Assembly (NCBI GenBank): GCA_017305935.1
Contig: JAFKJU010000040.1
Location: 1 to 45,825, forward strand
DNA length: 45,825 bases
DNA from: Hyphomicrobiales bacterium
GTDB lineage: Bacteria > Pseudomonadota > Alphaproteobacteria > Rhizobiales > Rhizobiaceae
Reading direction: 5' to 3'
The notes under the pieces: model-generated
What the model saw: the letters and a program-made list of their open reading frames with translations, nothing else
The model's database searches: none
What the model was told of the DNA's origin: nothing
Shown here: piece after piece, positions 27,509 through 35,136 of the stretch
Numbering within the stretch: position 1 is the stretch's first letter
How the letters are laid out: the number at the start of each line of letters is the position of its first letter
Made by a program: the position numbers and the translations under genes

Positions 27509-27912
27509 GATGTGGCGTCGGTCCTCTCTTGTGTCCGGCAATGTAAGGCACGGGCGGGTCGCTGCAAGCCCGGGCGGGGAGTATTTGCAGTTGTCGGATT
27601 TTGATGAGATAGTCGGTCTCGTTCAGGCCGTTCGCGGTGGGTCTTACCCGTCGGCGGACAAGGCCGATCGCACTCTGCCCGCTTCGCTGAGCGGCGGGCG
27701 CTGTCGAGCCCTCGCGGCCCGCGTCTCCATCCCTGGCGTGGCCGCCCGGGCGGACGCCATGGCGGGCCTTTCCACGCCGTCATGGGGCTTTTGGCGCATT
27801 GTCCGGGATCGGAGTGCCCGGATCGTGGACGGCGGATGCCGGGCGATGAGGTCGCGTGTTTCCATCGCCGGATCCGGCGCGGCGCGTCACCGGTTCGAAG
27901 GAGGTGAACGGA
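27509..27912. other. Gene-free 404 bp before the DUF2188 gene
   Basis: Very GC-rich with several short inverted repeats, for example CCCGCTTCGCTGAGCGGCGGGC near 27680. No credible gene on either strand; open frames here have skewed composition and no motifs. It holds the promoters of the antiporter gene and the DUF2188 gene, which I could not place. Confidence 0.5.
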
Positions 27913-28197
27913 ATGGTTAAAGTGGTTTATGAAGTGGTGCCGCATGACGGTGGCTGGGCCTATCGGCTCGGCGACGTTTATTCGGAGGCGTTTCGCTCGC
28001 ATGCGGAGGCGCTCGAAGCAGTGCGCATCGTCGCGGCCGAGCAGAGCGTTGCCGGCGAGGCTTCGGTCATCAGCTACCAGGACAAGGACGGCGTCTGGAA
28101 GCGCGAATATGACGACGGCAGCGACCGGCCGGAGCCGGAGATCGTCGACGCGATGTTCCGCGGCCGCGCCTTTCGCGCCGGGTCCACCGACGCCTGA
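27913..28197 (+). CDS. DUF2188 domain-containing small protein
   Basis: A 94-residue protein. The N-terminal part VYEVVPHDGGWAYRLGDVYSE, then FRSHAEALEAVRIVAAEQ, matches DUF2188, small proteins of unknown function. The tail (DGSDRPEPEIVDAMF) is acidic. A near-perfect AAGGAGGTG lies six bases before the ATG at 27913, deciding the start against the upstream ATG at 27856. It meets the LysR gene stop-to-stop. Confidence 0.82.
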   Translation: MVKVVYEVVPHDGGWAYRLGDVYSEAFRSHAEALEAVRIVAAEQSVAGEASVISYQDKDGVWKREYDDGSDRPEPEIVDAMFRGRAFRAGSTDA

Positions 28198-29091
28198 TCA
28201 GGACGCGATGAACGTCTTCAGTCCCTGAACCAGGGCATCGAAGACGAGCCGGCAGCGGCGCGCGCTTTTCATGTCCTCATGCATGACGACATGAGTTTCG
28301 AGCGGCAGGTCGATTTCTTTCGCGAACAGGCGCACCAGATCGGGCTCGCGGCGCGCCAGCGGCACCTGGCACAGGCCGATACCCATGCCGGCGCGGATGG
28401 CGGCAAGCTGCGCCAGATTGTTGTCGCTGCGAAAGGCGAAGCTCAGGCCCGACAGCATCGGCAGCGCGTCCATCGCCGCGCGGATGAAGGCCGTCTCCCG
28501 GTCGAAGCCGATCAGCCGGTGGCGGGCGAGATCGTCGGGGGTTTCAGGCATGCCGTGCCGGTCGAGATAATCCCGGCGCGCATGCAGGCCGAGCGCAACA
28601 GGGCCGACAGTGCGCACCAGCAGCACCTCCTGCCTCGGCGCGGTCATGCGCACGGCGATATCCGCCTCGCGGCGCAACAGATCTTCGATTTTGTCAGAGA
28701 GCGACAATTCGACCGTCAGGCCGGGGTGTTCGCCCTGCAGCGCGGCTAGGATCGGCGGCAGCACCTCGACGCCGACGACATCGCTGGCGCTGATGCGCAC
28801 GGTGCCCGAGATGCCGTCGCGTTCGCCGCTCGCCATGCGCATGAGCGAGGCGGCGGTGGTCGCCATCAGCTTCGCCTGCGGCTGCAATCGACGTGCCGCC
28901 TCGGTCGGCAGCAGGCCCTGTTGCGAGCGGGTAAACAGCGGCAGGCCGAGATGGCGCTCCAGCGCCTCGATGTGGCGGCCGGCAGTCGGCTGAGTTAGGC
29001 CGAGCGCGCGGGCGGCAGCCGAAAGCGACCCTTCCTCCAGCACCGCCAGAAAGGTGCGATACCAGTCCCAGTTCGAAAGATCCGTTGCCAT
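28198..29091 (-). CDS. LysR-family transcriptional regulator
   Basis: A 297-residue LysR protein: winged helix at residues 7-65 (TFLAVLEEGSLSAAARALGLTQPTAGRHIEALE) and a periplasmic-binding-like effector domain from about residue 95. The ATG at 29091 gives the normal LysR length. It is divergent from the reductase gene at 29183, with 91 bases between, and is its likely regulator. The LTQPTAGRHI helix places it near the CrgA-like/AaeR subgroup, but the effector cannot be told. Confidence 0.92.
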   Translation of the reverse strand: MATDLSNWDWYRTFLAVLEEGSLSAAARALGLTQPTAGRHIEALERHLGLPLFTRSQQGLLPTEAARRLQPQAKLMATTAASLMRMASGERDGISGTVRISASDVVGVEVLPPILAALQGEHPGLTVELSLSDKIEDLLRREADIAVRMTAPRQEVLLVRTVGPVALGLHARRDYLDRHGMPETPDDLARHRLIGFDRETAFIRAAMDALPMLSGLSFAFRSDNNLAQLAAIRAGMGIGLCQVPLARREPDLVRLFAKEIDLPLETHVVMHEDMKSARRCRLVFDALVQGLKTFIAS

Positions 29092-29182
29092 GCATTTTTG
29101 TATAGCAGCGCCAGAATTTTCCGCAATTTCGTTTATCGCGGATTGGACGATACTGGCTTCATCGACAATGGAGATGACGGTC

Positions 29183-30205
29183 ATGACGCAGAACACGCAA
29201 CAGGTGGCAACGGCCTTGGTCCTGGGCGCGACCGGCGGCATCGGCGGCGCGGTCACCGGGGCGCTGCTGTCTCGGGGCTGGCAGGTGAGGGCATTGACCC
29301 GCCGCGCGCCACAGGAAATGGCGCGCAAGCGGCCGGAGATTTCATGGGTTTCCGGCGATGCCATGGATGCCGACGCGGTGCTGGCGGCTGCGGAGGGCGT
29401 GTGCCTGATCGTCCATGCCGTCAATCCGCCTGGCTATCGCGACTGGGACAAGCTGTCGCTGCCGATGCTGGAAAACACCATCGCCGCGGCGCGCGCCGTC
29501 GGCGCCCGCATCCTGTTTCCCGGCACGATCTACAATTTCGGGCCGGATGCGTTGCCGAACCTGACGGAGGACAGCGCGCAGCATCCGGTGACCGGCAAGG
29601 GCGCGGTGCGCGCCCGCATGGAAAAGCGGTTGCGGGCGGCGTCGGCCACCGGCGTGCCGGTGCTGATCGTCCGCGCCGGCGATTATTTTGGGCCGAATGC
29701 CGCCAACAACTGGTTCGGGCAGTTGCTGGTGACGCCGGGCAAGCCGGTGCGTTCCGTCACCTATCCCGGCCGCAAGGGCGTCGGCCACCAATGGGCATAC
29801 CTCCCGGATGTCGCCGAAACCATGATGCGCCTGGTCGATCGCCGTGCCGAACTGCCGGATTTCGCCGAATTCCAGATGGAAGGTTTCTGGGATGCGGACG
29901 GTACGCAGTTGATCGCCGCCATCGGCCGGGCGGCCGGCGCGCCGCCCAGGGTCAAATCCTTTCCGTGGTGGCTGCTGCCGCTTGCCGCACCCTTCGTGCC
30001 GTTCTTCCACGAATTGCGCGAGATCCGCTATCTCTGGCAGATGCCGGTGCGGATGCGCAACGACAGGCTCGTCGCCTTCCTCGGCCAGGAACCACGCACC
30101 CCGCTGGACGAGGCCATGCGCACGACGCTCACCGCACTCGATTGCCTGCCGCCGGCTCCCCCGGCGCACGCAGGCCGCCAGCCTTCGCTGCGGCTGCCCG
30201 CTTGA
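29183..30205 (+). CDS. NAD(P)-dependent epimerase/reductase (extended SDR)
   Basis: A 340-residue extended or atypical short-chain dehydrogenase. The dinucleotide loop LVLGATGGIGGAV is near residue 13, followed by the NmrA-like VRALTRR. FPGTIYNFGPD precedes the catalytic-type region; the classic YxxxK is not obvious, so it may be an atypical SDR that binds but does not reduce. GGAG lies nine bases before the ATG at 29183; an ATG at 29174 is too close to it. It is divergent from its presumed LysR regulator. Confidence 0.87.
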   Translation: MTQNTQQVATALVLGATGGIGGAVTGALLSRGWQVRALTRRAPQEMARKRPEISWVSGDAMDADAVLAAAEGVCLIVHAVNPPGYRDWDKLSLPMLENTIAAARAVGARILFPGTIYNFGPDALPNLTEDSAQHPVTGKGAVRARMEKRLRAASATGVPVLIVRAGDYFGPNAANNWFGQLLVTPGKPVRSVTYPGRKGVGHQWAYLPDVAETMMRLVDRRAELPDFAEFQMEGFWDADGTQLIAAIGRAAGAPPRVKSFPWWLLPLAAPFVPFFHELREIRYLWQMPVRMRNDRLVAFLGQEPRTPLDEAMRTTLTALDCLPPAPPAHAGRQPSLRLPA

Positions 30206-30214
30206 TGCCTGCAA

Positions 30215-30245
30215 ATGAAAACCGGCCCTTGTTTTCAGGGCCGGT
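30215..30245 (-). terminator. Intrinsic terminator of the Old Yellow Enzyme gene
   Basis: AACCGGCCCT (30219-30228) pairs with AGGGCCGGTT (30236-30245). On the minus strand TTTTCATTT follows; the plus strand lacks a good T tail, but the stem may also slow the convergent reductase transcript. Confidence 0.7.
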
Positions 30246-30253
30246 TGGATTGA

Positions 30254-30308
30254 TCGTAAAGCTTTCGTCTCTTTCCACGTCATGCTGGGACACGCCCGAG
30301 CATGCGTG
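30254..30308. repeat. Dispersed palindrome, family B copy 1
   Basis: Contains CGTAAAGCTTTCG, then CCACG ... CATGCT-GGG-acacg-CCC-AGCATG ... CGTGG. It shares the GTCATGCT/AGCATG arms and the AAAGCTTT edge with the element at 39715-39815. It lies between two convergent genes. Confidence 0.65.
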
Positions 30309-30325
30309 GAATATATCTGGAAATC

Positions 30326-31438
30326 TCAGGCCAGCGCCGGATAGTCGGTGTAGCCGGCTTCCTTGCCGCCGTAAAAGGTATTGCGGTTCGGCTCGTTGAG
30401 GGCGGCATGTTCGCGCAAGCGGCGCACGAGGTCGGGATTGGCGATGAACAGCCTGCCAAAGGCAACGAGGTCGGCGCGGCCGCTTTCGACGGCGTCCGCA
30501 GCGCTTTCTCGGTCATAACCGTTGTTGACCATCCAGGCGGCCTTGCCGCCGGCGGCGCGGTGGGCCTGCTTGAAGGCGGCGTAATCGAAGGGCTTGTCGC
30601 CCTGCTGGTAGTCGCGCGCACCGCCGGTCGCCCCTTCGATTACATGAATATAGGCGAGGCCGAAAGCGGCCAGCTTTTCAGCCACATGATTGAAGATCGG
30701 CTGCGGATCGGGTTCGGAGGCGTCATTGGCGGGCGTTACCGGCGACAGGCGGATGCCGACGCGGCCGCCGCCGATCTCGCGGGTCACGGCCTCGACCACC
30801 TCAAGCAGGAAGCGGGCGCGGTTCTCGATCGAGCCGCCATACTGGTCGGTGCGGTGGTTGGTGCCCGAGCGCAGGAACTGGTCGATCAGGTAGCCATTGG
30901 CGGCATGCAGTTCGATGCCGTCGAAGCCGGCCTCGATGGCGGCGCGGGCGCCCTTGCGGAAATCATCGACGATGCCGGCGATTTCTTCCGTGCCGAGCGC
31001 GCGCGGCGCCGAAGTCTCGGTGAAGGTGCCGTTGCCCTGGTCGTCGATGACATAGGTTTTGCTCTTGGCGGTGATCGCCGAGGGCGCGACCGGCTGGGCG
31101 CCGCCCGGCTGCAGGCTGACATGCGAGACGCGGCCGACATGCCAGATCTGGGTGACGATCTTGCCGCCCGCTGCATGCACGGCGTCGGTTACCTTCTTCC
31201 AGCCGGCGATGGCTTCCGGCTTGTAGAGGCCGGGGACATCGGCGTAGCCCTGGCCCTGCTGGGTGATCGGCGTGCCCTCGGTGATGATCAGGCCGGCGCC
31301 GGCGCGCTGGCGGTAATATTCCACCTGCAGATCGTTGGGAATGGCGTTCGGAGAGCGGTTGCGCGTCAGCGGCGCCATGACGACGCGGTTGGCAAGGGCG
31401 ATATCCCCAATGGTGATGGGATCGAAAAGGCTCGTCAT
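30326..31438 (-). CDS. nemA: Old Yellow Enzyme-family flavin oxidoreductase (NemA-like)
   Basis: A 370-residue FMN enzyme that reduces activated alkenes such as N-ethylmaleimide, enones or nitro compounds with NAD(P)H. Family motifs: DIALANRVVMAPLTRNRS at the N-terminus, IWHVGRVSH, the ELHAANGYLIDQFL region with the substrate-binding His, YGGSIENRARFLLEV, and the FMN-phosphate segment DLVAFGRLFIANPDLV. AAAGG lies eight bases before the ATG at 31438. It follows the ArsR gene by 29 bases on the same strand and ends at 30215-30245, so ArsR-OYE is a two-gene operon for electrophile detoxification (inference). Confidence 0.93.
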   Translation of the reverse strand: MTSLFDPITIGDIALANRVVMAPLTRNRSPNAIPNDLQVEYYRQRAGAGLIITEGTPITQQGQGYADVPGLYKPEAIAGWKKVTDAVHAAGGKIVTQIWHVGRVSHVSLQPGGAQPVAPSAITAKSKTYVIDDQGNGTFTETSAPRALGTEEIAGIVDDFRKGARAAIEAGFDGIELHAANGYLIDQFLRSGTNHRTDQYGGSIENRARFLLEVVEAVTREIGGGRVGIRLSPVTPANDASEPDPQPIFNHVAEKLAAFGLAYIHVIEGATGGARDYQQGDKPFDYAAFKQAHRAAGGKAAWMVNNGYDRESAADAVESGRADLVAFGRLFIANPDLVRRLREHAALNEPNRNTFYGGKEAGYTDYPALA

Positions 31439-31467
31439 TGTCTGACCTTTCATTGAAATTCGGTTGG

Positions 31468-31803
31468 TCATTCGGATCGGGTTGGGAGGGGCCGGCTTTC
31501 GCCGGATTCGAGGAGGCTCGACAGCTCCGCCAGAAAGGCGGCGATAGTGGCTTCGTTGCGGCGATAGAAAATCCACTGGCCGAGCCGCTGCGACGTCACC
31601 AGGCCGGCGCGTTGCAGCACGGCCAGATGCGACGACACCGTCGACTGCGACAGGCCGCAACGCTCGAACTGGCTGGCGCACACGCCGAGGTCGAGCGGAT
31701 GCGTCTGGCTGGAAAAATGCAGTTCCGGTTCGCGCAACCACAGCAGGATCTGCAGCCGGGCAGGGTGGGCGAGCGCCTTGAGAATGTCGTCGGTGTTCAT
31801 CAT
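31468..31803 (-). CDS. ArsR-family repressor with Cys pair
   Basis: A 111-residue winged-helix repressor: DDILKALAHPARLQILLWL, then the recognition helix LSQSTVSSHLAVLQRAGLV and wing QWIFYRRNE. Two Cys flank the recognition region (VCASQFERCG; residues 42 and 49), possible thiol sensors of electrophiles, fitting the downstream OYE gene. No ELCVCDL metal box is present. Two adjacent ATG codons (31803 and 31800) are possible starts. Upstream is an AT-rich palindromic region, probably its own operator. Confidence 0.88.
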   Translation of the reverse strand: MMNTDDILKALAHPARLQILLWLREPELHFSSQTHPLDLGVCASQFERCGLSQSTVSSHLAVLQRAGLVTSQRLGQWIFYRRNEATIAAFLAELSSLLESGESRPLPTRSE

Positions 31804-31814
31804 GCGGCTCAATG

Positions 31815-31846
31815 ATATATCGCGATTTATCGATATATGTATCGAT
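31815..31846. promoter_or_regulatory. Overlapping AT-rich palindromes, candidate ArsR operator
   Basis: ATATATCG (31815-31822) and CGATATAT (31831-31838) form a perfect inverted repeat with an eight-base spacer. It overlaps a second pair, ATCGAT (31829-31834) and ATCGAT (31841-31846). They lie 12-43 bases before the arsR start, where a repressor would block the promoter. Confidence 0.55.
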
Positions 31847-31907
31847 GAACTTCGATATGGCAACTCACGACAGCGTGATCGATGGATGGCACAGAAGAAA
31901 TGCGGGC

Positions 31908-32026
31908 AAAAAAAGAGGGCCGTTGGAGTGTCTCCAAGGCCCTTTTAAGTGTGAAGGTTCTTCAACCTCCAGAGGGGAACAGCTAGTGCGGCGGCACTGG
32001 GAGGAAAACCGCCATGTGCATTAGCT
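31908..32026 (-). ncRNA. abcR: AbcR (alpha-r15) family trans-acting sRNA, copy A
   Basis: About 119 nt on the minus strand, from about 32026 to the T run ending at 31908. It carries the two C-rich anti-Shine-Dalgarno loops, TTTTCCTCCCAGTGCCG and TGTTCCCCTCTGG, and the conserved GGTTGAAGAACCTTC hairpin. It ends in a terminator stem of GGGCC-GGAG and CTCC-GGCCC, then seven T. A second copy lies 250 bases upstream. In S. meliloti and Agrobacterium, AbcR1/AbcR2 lie in tandem next to lsrB/vtlR and, with Hfq, repress many ABC-transporter mRNAs. Gene context here is the same. I cannot say which copy is AbcR1. Confidence 0.85.
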
Positions 32027-32032
32027 GGGTGC

Positions 32033-32061
32033 AATATGGTTGATTTTTGTGCAGGGCACAA
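32033..32061 (-). promoter_or_regulatory. Promoter of AbcR copy A, overlapping a palindrome
   Basis: On the minus strand TTGTGC (32061-32056), a 17-base spacer and CATATT (32038-32033) precede the predicted start at about 32026. The -35 box lies in a perfect palindrome, TTGTGC CCT GCACAA (32047-32061), absent from copy B. It may be the LsrB/VtlR site. Confidence 0.6.
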
Positions 32062-32161
32062 TGAACGAAAACGCAGGGCGGCCATGCATTTTTTGACCAT
32101 CTGGTAAAATAGGCATTCGCATTGCGGACGGCAGCGCAAGCCAGACTGAACGCCAGAGAGC

Positions 32162-32279
32162 AAAAAAAATGGGCCGCCGGAAAACTCCGCGGCCCGTAAG
32201 TGTGAAGGTTCTTCAACCTCCAGAGGGGAACAGCTGCTGCGGCGGCACTGGGAGGAAAAAGCCGCCATATGCATCAGCT
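32162..32279 (-). ncRNA. abcR: AbcR (alpha-r15) family trans-acting sRNA, copy B
   Basis: About 118 nt on the minus strand, from about 32279 to the T run ending at 32162. It is nearly identical to copy A over the first 80 nt, including the CCTCCCAGTGCCGCCGC and TGTTCCCCTCTGG loops and GGTTGAAGAACCTTC. The terminator stem differs in sequence (GGGCCGC-GGAG and CC-GGCGGCCC) but not in shape, followed by eight T, which argues for selection on structure. It lies about 215 bases past the lsrB stop. Confidence 0.85.
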
Positions 32280-32285
32280 GAGGGT

Positions 32286-32314
32286 GATATGGTGTGTATT
32301 CAGGCAGGTTTCAA
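32286..32314 (-). promoter_or_regulatory. Promoter of AbcR copy B
   Basis: On the minus strand TTGAAA (32314-32309), a 17-base spacer and CATATC (32291-32286). The -35 is closer to consensus than that of copy A, and the palindrome seen there is lacking, suggesting activator-independent expression. Confidence 0.55.
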
Positions 32315-32493
32315 GAGGTATTTGCGCATGGCTGTCATGCGGAAACTGCAACTCTCTAGGCGTGGCGATCGATGAAAACTGTCGCGAAAGTTGTTTTCAG
32401 CCTCGGAAAACCGCGATAAATCCATGTTATCAATCGATAATATCGGGTTGTGTCGCGGGCGTCCGTGCTGCGGAGGCGACGCAAACCTGCTTT

Positions 32494-33405
32494 TTAAAAA
32501 TTCCAGTTGCGGGCCTTGGAAACGATGAAATCGCGGAATGCCTTCAGCTTGGCGGCGTTCTTCATTTCGTCGGGATAGCAGAAATAGGTGTCGAAGGACG
32601 GCACATCGGCATTGATGGCGAGCTGGATGAGGCCCGGATCGCGCCCGACGATATAATCCGGCAGGCAGGCGATGCCGATGCCGAGCAGGCAGGCGCGCTT
32701 GATCGAAGTCTGGCTGTTGATTTGCAGGTGCGGCACCCGCTTGTTGTCCGACGAACGCCCGGCGACTTCCAGCCAGTTGACGTCGAGCAGATAGTTCGGC
32801 GCCGGTTCGCCGAAGGAGATGATCCGGTGATTGTCCAGGTCCTCGATCGACTGCGGCTCGCCATAGCGGTTGATATAGGAGGGGGCGGCATAGACGTGCA
32901 TATGCACGGTGAACAGCTTGCGCTGGATAAGGTCCGATTGCTGCGGCTGGCGCAGGCGGATGGCGCAATCGGCATGGCGCATGTTGACGTCCAGTTCCTC
33001 GTTGTCGAGGATCAGTTGGATCTGCACATCCGGGTAAAGCTGCAGGAATTCCTGAATCTTGTCGGTCAGCCAGCCCTGGCCGAGCCCGACCGTCGTGGTG
33101 ACGCGCAGGCGGCCGCTTGGCTTCTCCGTGGTTTCCGTGAGTTGCATCTTCACGGTTTCAAGCTTGAGCAGCACTTCATGGGCGGTGCGGTACAGCAGTT
33201 CGCCCTGTTCTGTGAGGATCAGGCCGCGCGCATGGCGATGGAAGAGCTTGACGCCGACATCCTGCTCCAGCGCGCTGACCTGACGGCTGATGGCGGATTG
33301 CGAGAGGTGCAGCTTGTCGGCCGCATGGGTGAACGAACCGGCCTCCGCCGCGGCATGAAAAATCCGCAGCTTGTCCCAGTCCAGCGGCATTCCTGCGCCC
33401 CTCAT
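32494..33405 (-). CDS. lsrB: LysR-family redox/virulence regulator LsrB (VtlR)
   Basis: A 303-residue LysR protein. The helix-turn-helix is DKLRIFHAAAEAGSFTHAADKLHLSQSAISRQ, and the effector domain has four Cys (ADCAIR, RACLLG, IACLPD, YFCYPD). In S. meliloti LsrB senses oxidants by Cys and is needed for symbiosis; the Brucella orthologue VtlR controls AbcR2. ATG 33405 has AAGGGGG four bases upstream; a second ATG at 33390 gives the more usual N-terminus MPLDWDKL (298 residues) but has poor spacing. It lies upstream of the AbcR pair and downstream of trxB on the same strand. Confidence 0.94.
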   Translation of the reverse strand: MRGAGMPLDWDKLRIFHAAAEAGSFTHAADKLHLSQSAISRQVSALEQDVGVKLFHRHARGLILTEQGELLYRTAHEVLLKLETVKMQLTETTEKPSGRLRVTTTVGLGQGWLTDKIQEFLQLYPDVQIQLILDNEELDVNMRHADCAIRLRQPQQSDLIQRKLFTVHMHVYAAPSYINRYGEPQSIEDLDNHRIISFGEPAPNYLLDVNWLEVAGRSSDNKRVPHLQINSQTSIKRACLLGIGIACLPDYIVGRDPGLIQLAINADVPSFDTYFCYPDEMKNAAKLKAFRDFIVSKARNWNF

Positions 33406-33418
33406 GATTCCCCCTTAA

Positions 33419-33464
33419 AGCATTTCCTGGAAAAGTGTTTAACGGTTTTCCACCCCGGAAATGC
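33419..33464. repeat. Dispersed imperfect palindrome, family A copy 3
   Basis: AGCATTTCCTGGAAAAGTG ... ACGGTTTTCC ... CCGGAAATGC, very close to the copy at 5321-5365. It fills the gap between the trxB stop and the lsrB start. Confidence 0.8.
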
Positions 33465-33470
33465 GCAACT

Positions 33471-34445
33471 CTACTCGGCCGCGATGGCCACGGTTTCGAT
33501 GCCGGCGAGATAGCGCTCGGCCTCGAGCGCCGCCATGCAGCCCATGCCGGCGGCGGTGATCGCCTGCCGGAAGGTGTCGTCGGTGACGTCGCCGGCGGCG
33601 AAAACGCCCTCGACGGTGGTCGCCGTCGAATCCGGCGCCGTCCAGATATAGCCGTTCGATTTCAGCCTGATCTGGTCCTTGAACAGTTCGACCGCCGGCG
33701 CATGGCCGATGGCGACGAAGACGCCGTCGATCGGCATTTCGGTGATGGCGCTGGTTTTCGTATCGCGCAGCCTGGCGCCGGTGACCGACGGCGGCATCGG
33801 CGGTTTGGCCGGCGTGCCGGTGATTTCGGCAATCTCGGTGTTCCAGAGAATTTTGACGTTCTCCTTGGCAAACAGCCGTTCCTGCAGGATTTTTTCGGCG
33901 CGGAAGCCCTCTCGGCGATGCACAACCGTCACGCTGCGGGCGATGTTCGACAGATACAGCGCCTCCTCGACGGCGGAATTGCCACCGCCGACCACGATCA
34001 CATCGCGGTTGCGATAGAAGAAGCCGTCGCAGGTGGCGCAGGCGGAAACGCCGAACCCCTGGAAGTGCTGCTCGCTTTCGATTCCCAGCCACTTGGCCTT
34101 GGCGCCGGTGGCGATGATCAGCGTATCCGCGGTCCAGTTTTCACCCGAATCGGTCTTCACCGAGAAGGGGCGATGGGAGAGTTCGACCGAGGTCACGAGG
34201 TCGTTGACGATCTCGGCACCGACATGGGTCGCCTGCTTGAGCATCTGCTCCATCATCCACGGACCTTGGACGGGCTCGGCATAGCCCGGATAATTCTCGA
34301 CATCGGTGGTGATCATCAACTGGCCGCCTTGCTCCATGCCAGCGATCAGCACCGGCTTCAGCATGGCACGCGCCGCGTAGATGGCGGCCGTATAGCCGGC
34401 CGGGCCGGATCCGATGATCAGGACCTTGGTATGACGGGCGTTCAT
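33471..34445 (-). CDS. trxB: Thioredoxin reductase
   Basis: A 324-residue low-molecular-weight flavoprotein that reduces thioredoxin with NADPH. The FAD loop GSGPAG is at residues 12-17, the redox disulfide CATC at 136-139, the NADPH loop GGGNSAVEEA at about 155, and the end motif GVFAAGDVTDDTFRQAITAAGMG. AAAGGAACG precedes the ATG. It lies upstream of lsrB; LsrB is tied to redox control, so the pairing is functional. Divergent from lrp. Confidence 0.97.
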   Translation of the reverse strand: MNARHTKVLIIGSGPAGYTAAIYAARAMLKPVLIAGMEQGGQLMITTDVENYPGYAEPVQGPWMMEQMLKQATHVGAEIVNDLVTSVELSHRPFSVKTDSGENWTADTLIIATGAKAKWLGIESEQHFQGFGVSACATCDGFFYRNRDVIVVGGGNSAVEEALYLSNIARSVTVVHRREGFRAEKILQERLFAKENVKILWNTEIAEITGTPAKPPMPPSVTGARLRDTKTSAITEMPIDGVFVAIGHAPAVELFKDQIRLKSNGYIWTAPDSTATTVEGVFAAGDVTDDTFRQAITAAGMGCMAALEAERYLAGIETVAIAAE

Positions 34446-34671
34446 AATCGTTCCTTTCGAATTCGTCGCGCGCTCGCGCCGGCGCGTCAGGCATGAAGCC
34501 GCCCGTATATGGGGCTCAGTTTACGATTGCTCCATGCAAATATTCAAGGGCAGGGTTGCGTTAATAACAGGGCTTTTGGCACGCGGTAATAATCGGTCGC
34601 AACAGGGACACATTCTTGCGTATCTCGCGACTTCGTTTAAAAGAAACGAAAAGATTCTGGAGACCTTTCCG

Positions 34672-35136
34672 GTGCGTGCCGAACTCGATGCCATTGACCT
34701 TAAAATCCTGCGCGAATTGCAACGCGACGGGCGGATCACCAATGTAGAACTGGCCGACCGCGTCGGCATCTCCGCGCCCCCCTGCCTGCGGCGGGTGCGC
34801 AAGCTTGAAGAATCGGGCATCGTCGAGGGCTATCACGCGATGCTGAATGCGCCGGCGCTCGGCTTCGACCTCGTTGCCTTCTGCATGGTCGGGCTTAAAC
34901 ACCAGTCCGAGGCCAATCTCAAGGCCTTTGCGGCCGCGACCACCGAATGGCTGTTGGTGCGCCAGGCGTGGATGGTTTCGGGCGACAGCGACTTCCTGCT
35001 GCATTGCGTGGCCGAAAACCTGACGCATTTCCAGGATTTCGTGATCGAGGTGCTGACCGCCAACGAGCATGTGGACACGGTGCGCACCATGCTGACCATC
35101 CGCCAGGTCAAAAAGATCGGGCTGGTGGAAATCTAG
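34672..35136 (+). CDS. lrp: Lrp/AsnC-family transcriptional regulator
   Basis: A 154-residue protein: winged helix LDAIDLKILRELQRDGRITNVELADRVGISAPPCLRRVRKLE and an RAM (ligand-binding) domain with GDSDFLLHCVAE. The start is GTG at 34672, with TGGAGA eight bases upstream, because the Lrp fold begins within five residues; the ATG at 34534 would add a meaningless extension. Its TAG overlaps that of the convergent glycosyltransferase inside CTAG. In S. meliloti lrp lies in the same place next to lpsB and greA. Confidence 0.93.
   Translation: MRAELDAIDLKILRELQRDGRITNVELADRVGISAPPCLRRVRKLEESGIVEGYHAMLNAPALGFDLVAFCMVGLKHQSEANLKAFAAATTEWLLVRQAWMVSGDSDFLLHCVAENLTHFQDFVIEVLTANEHVDTVRTMLTIRQVKKIGLVEI

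Noticed and set aside
27542-27912. Overlapping frames on both strands in the GC-rich gap
   Set aside because: Arg/Pro/Ala-rich shadows with no motif; the real gene starts at 27913 behind a strong ribosome-binding site.
29174-29176. ATG at 29174 as start of the SDR-type reductase
   Set aside because: It directly follows GGAG, leaving no spacing; ATG 29183 has the normal nine bases.
31908-32279. The two 120-base direct repeats as a mobile-element duplication
   Set aside because: They have promoters, sRNA loops and terminators in the AbcR layout and lie in the expected place beside lsrB, so they are tandem sRNA genes.
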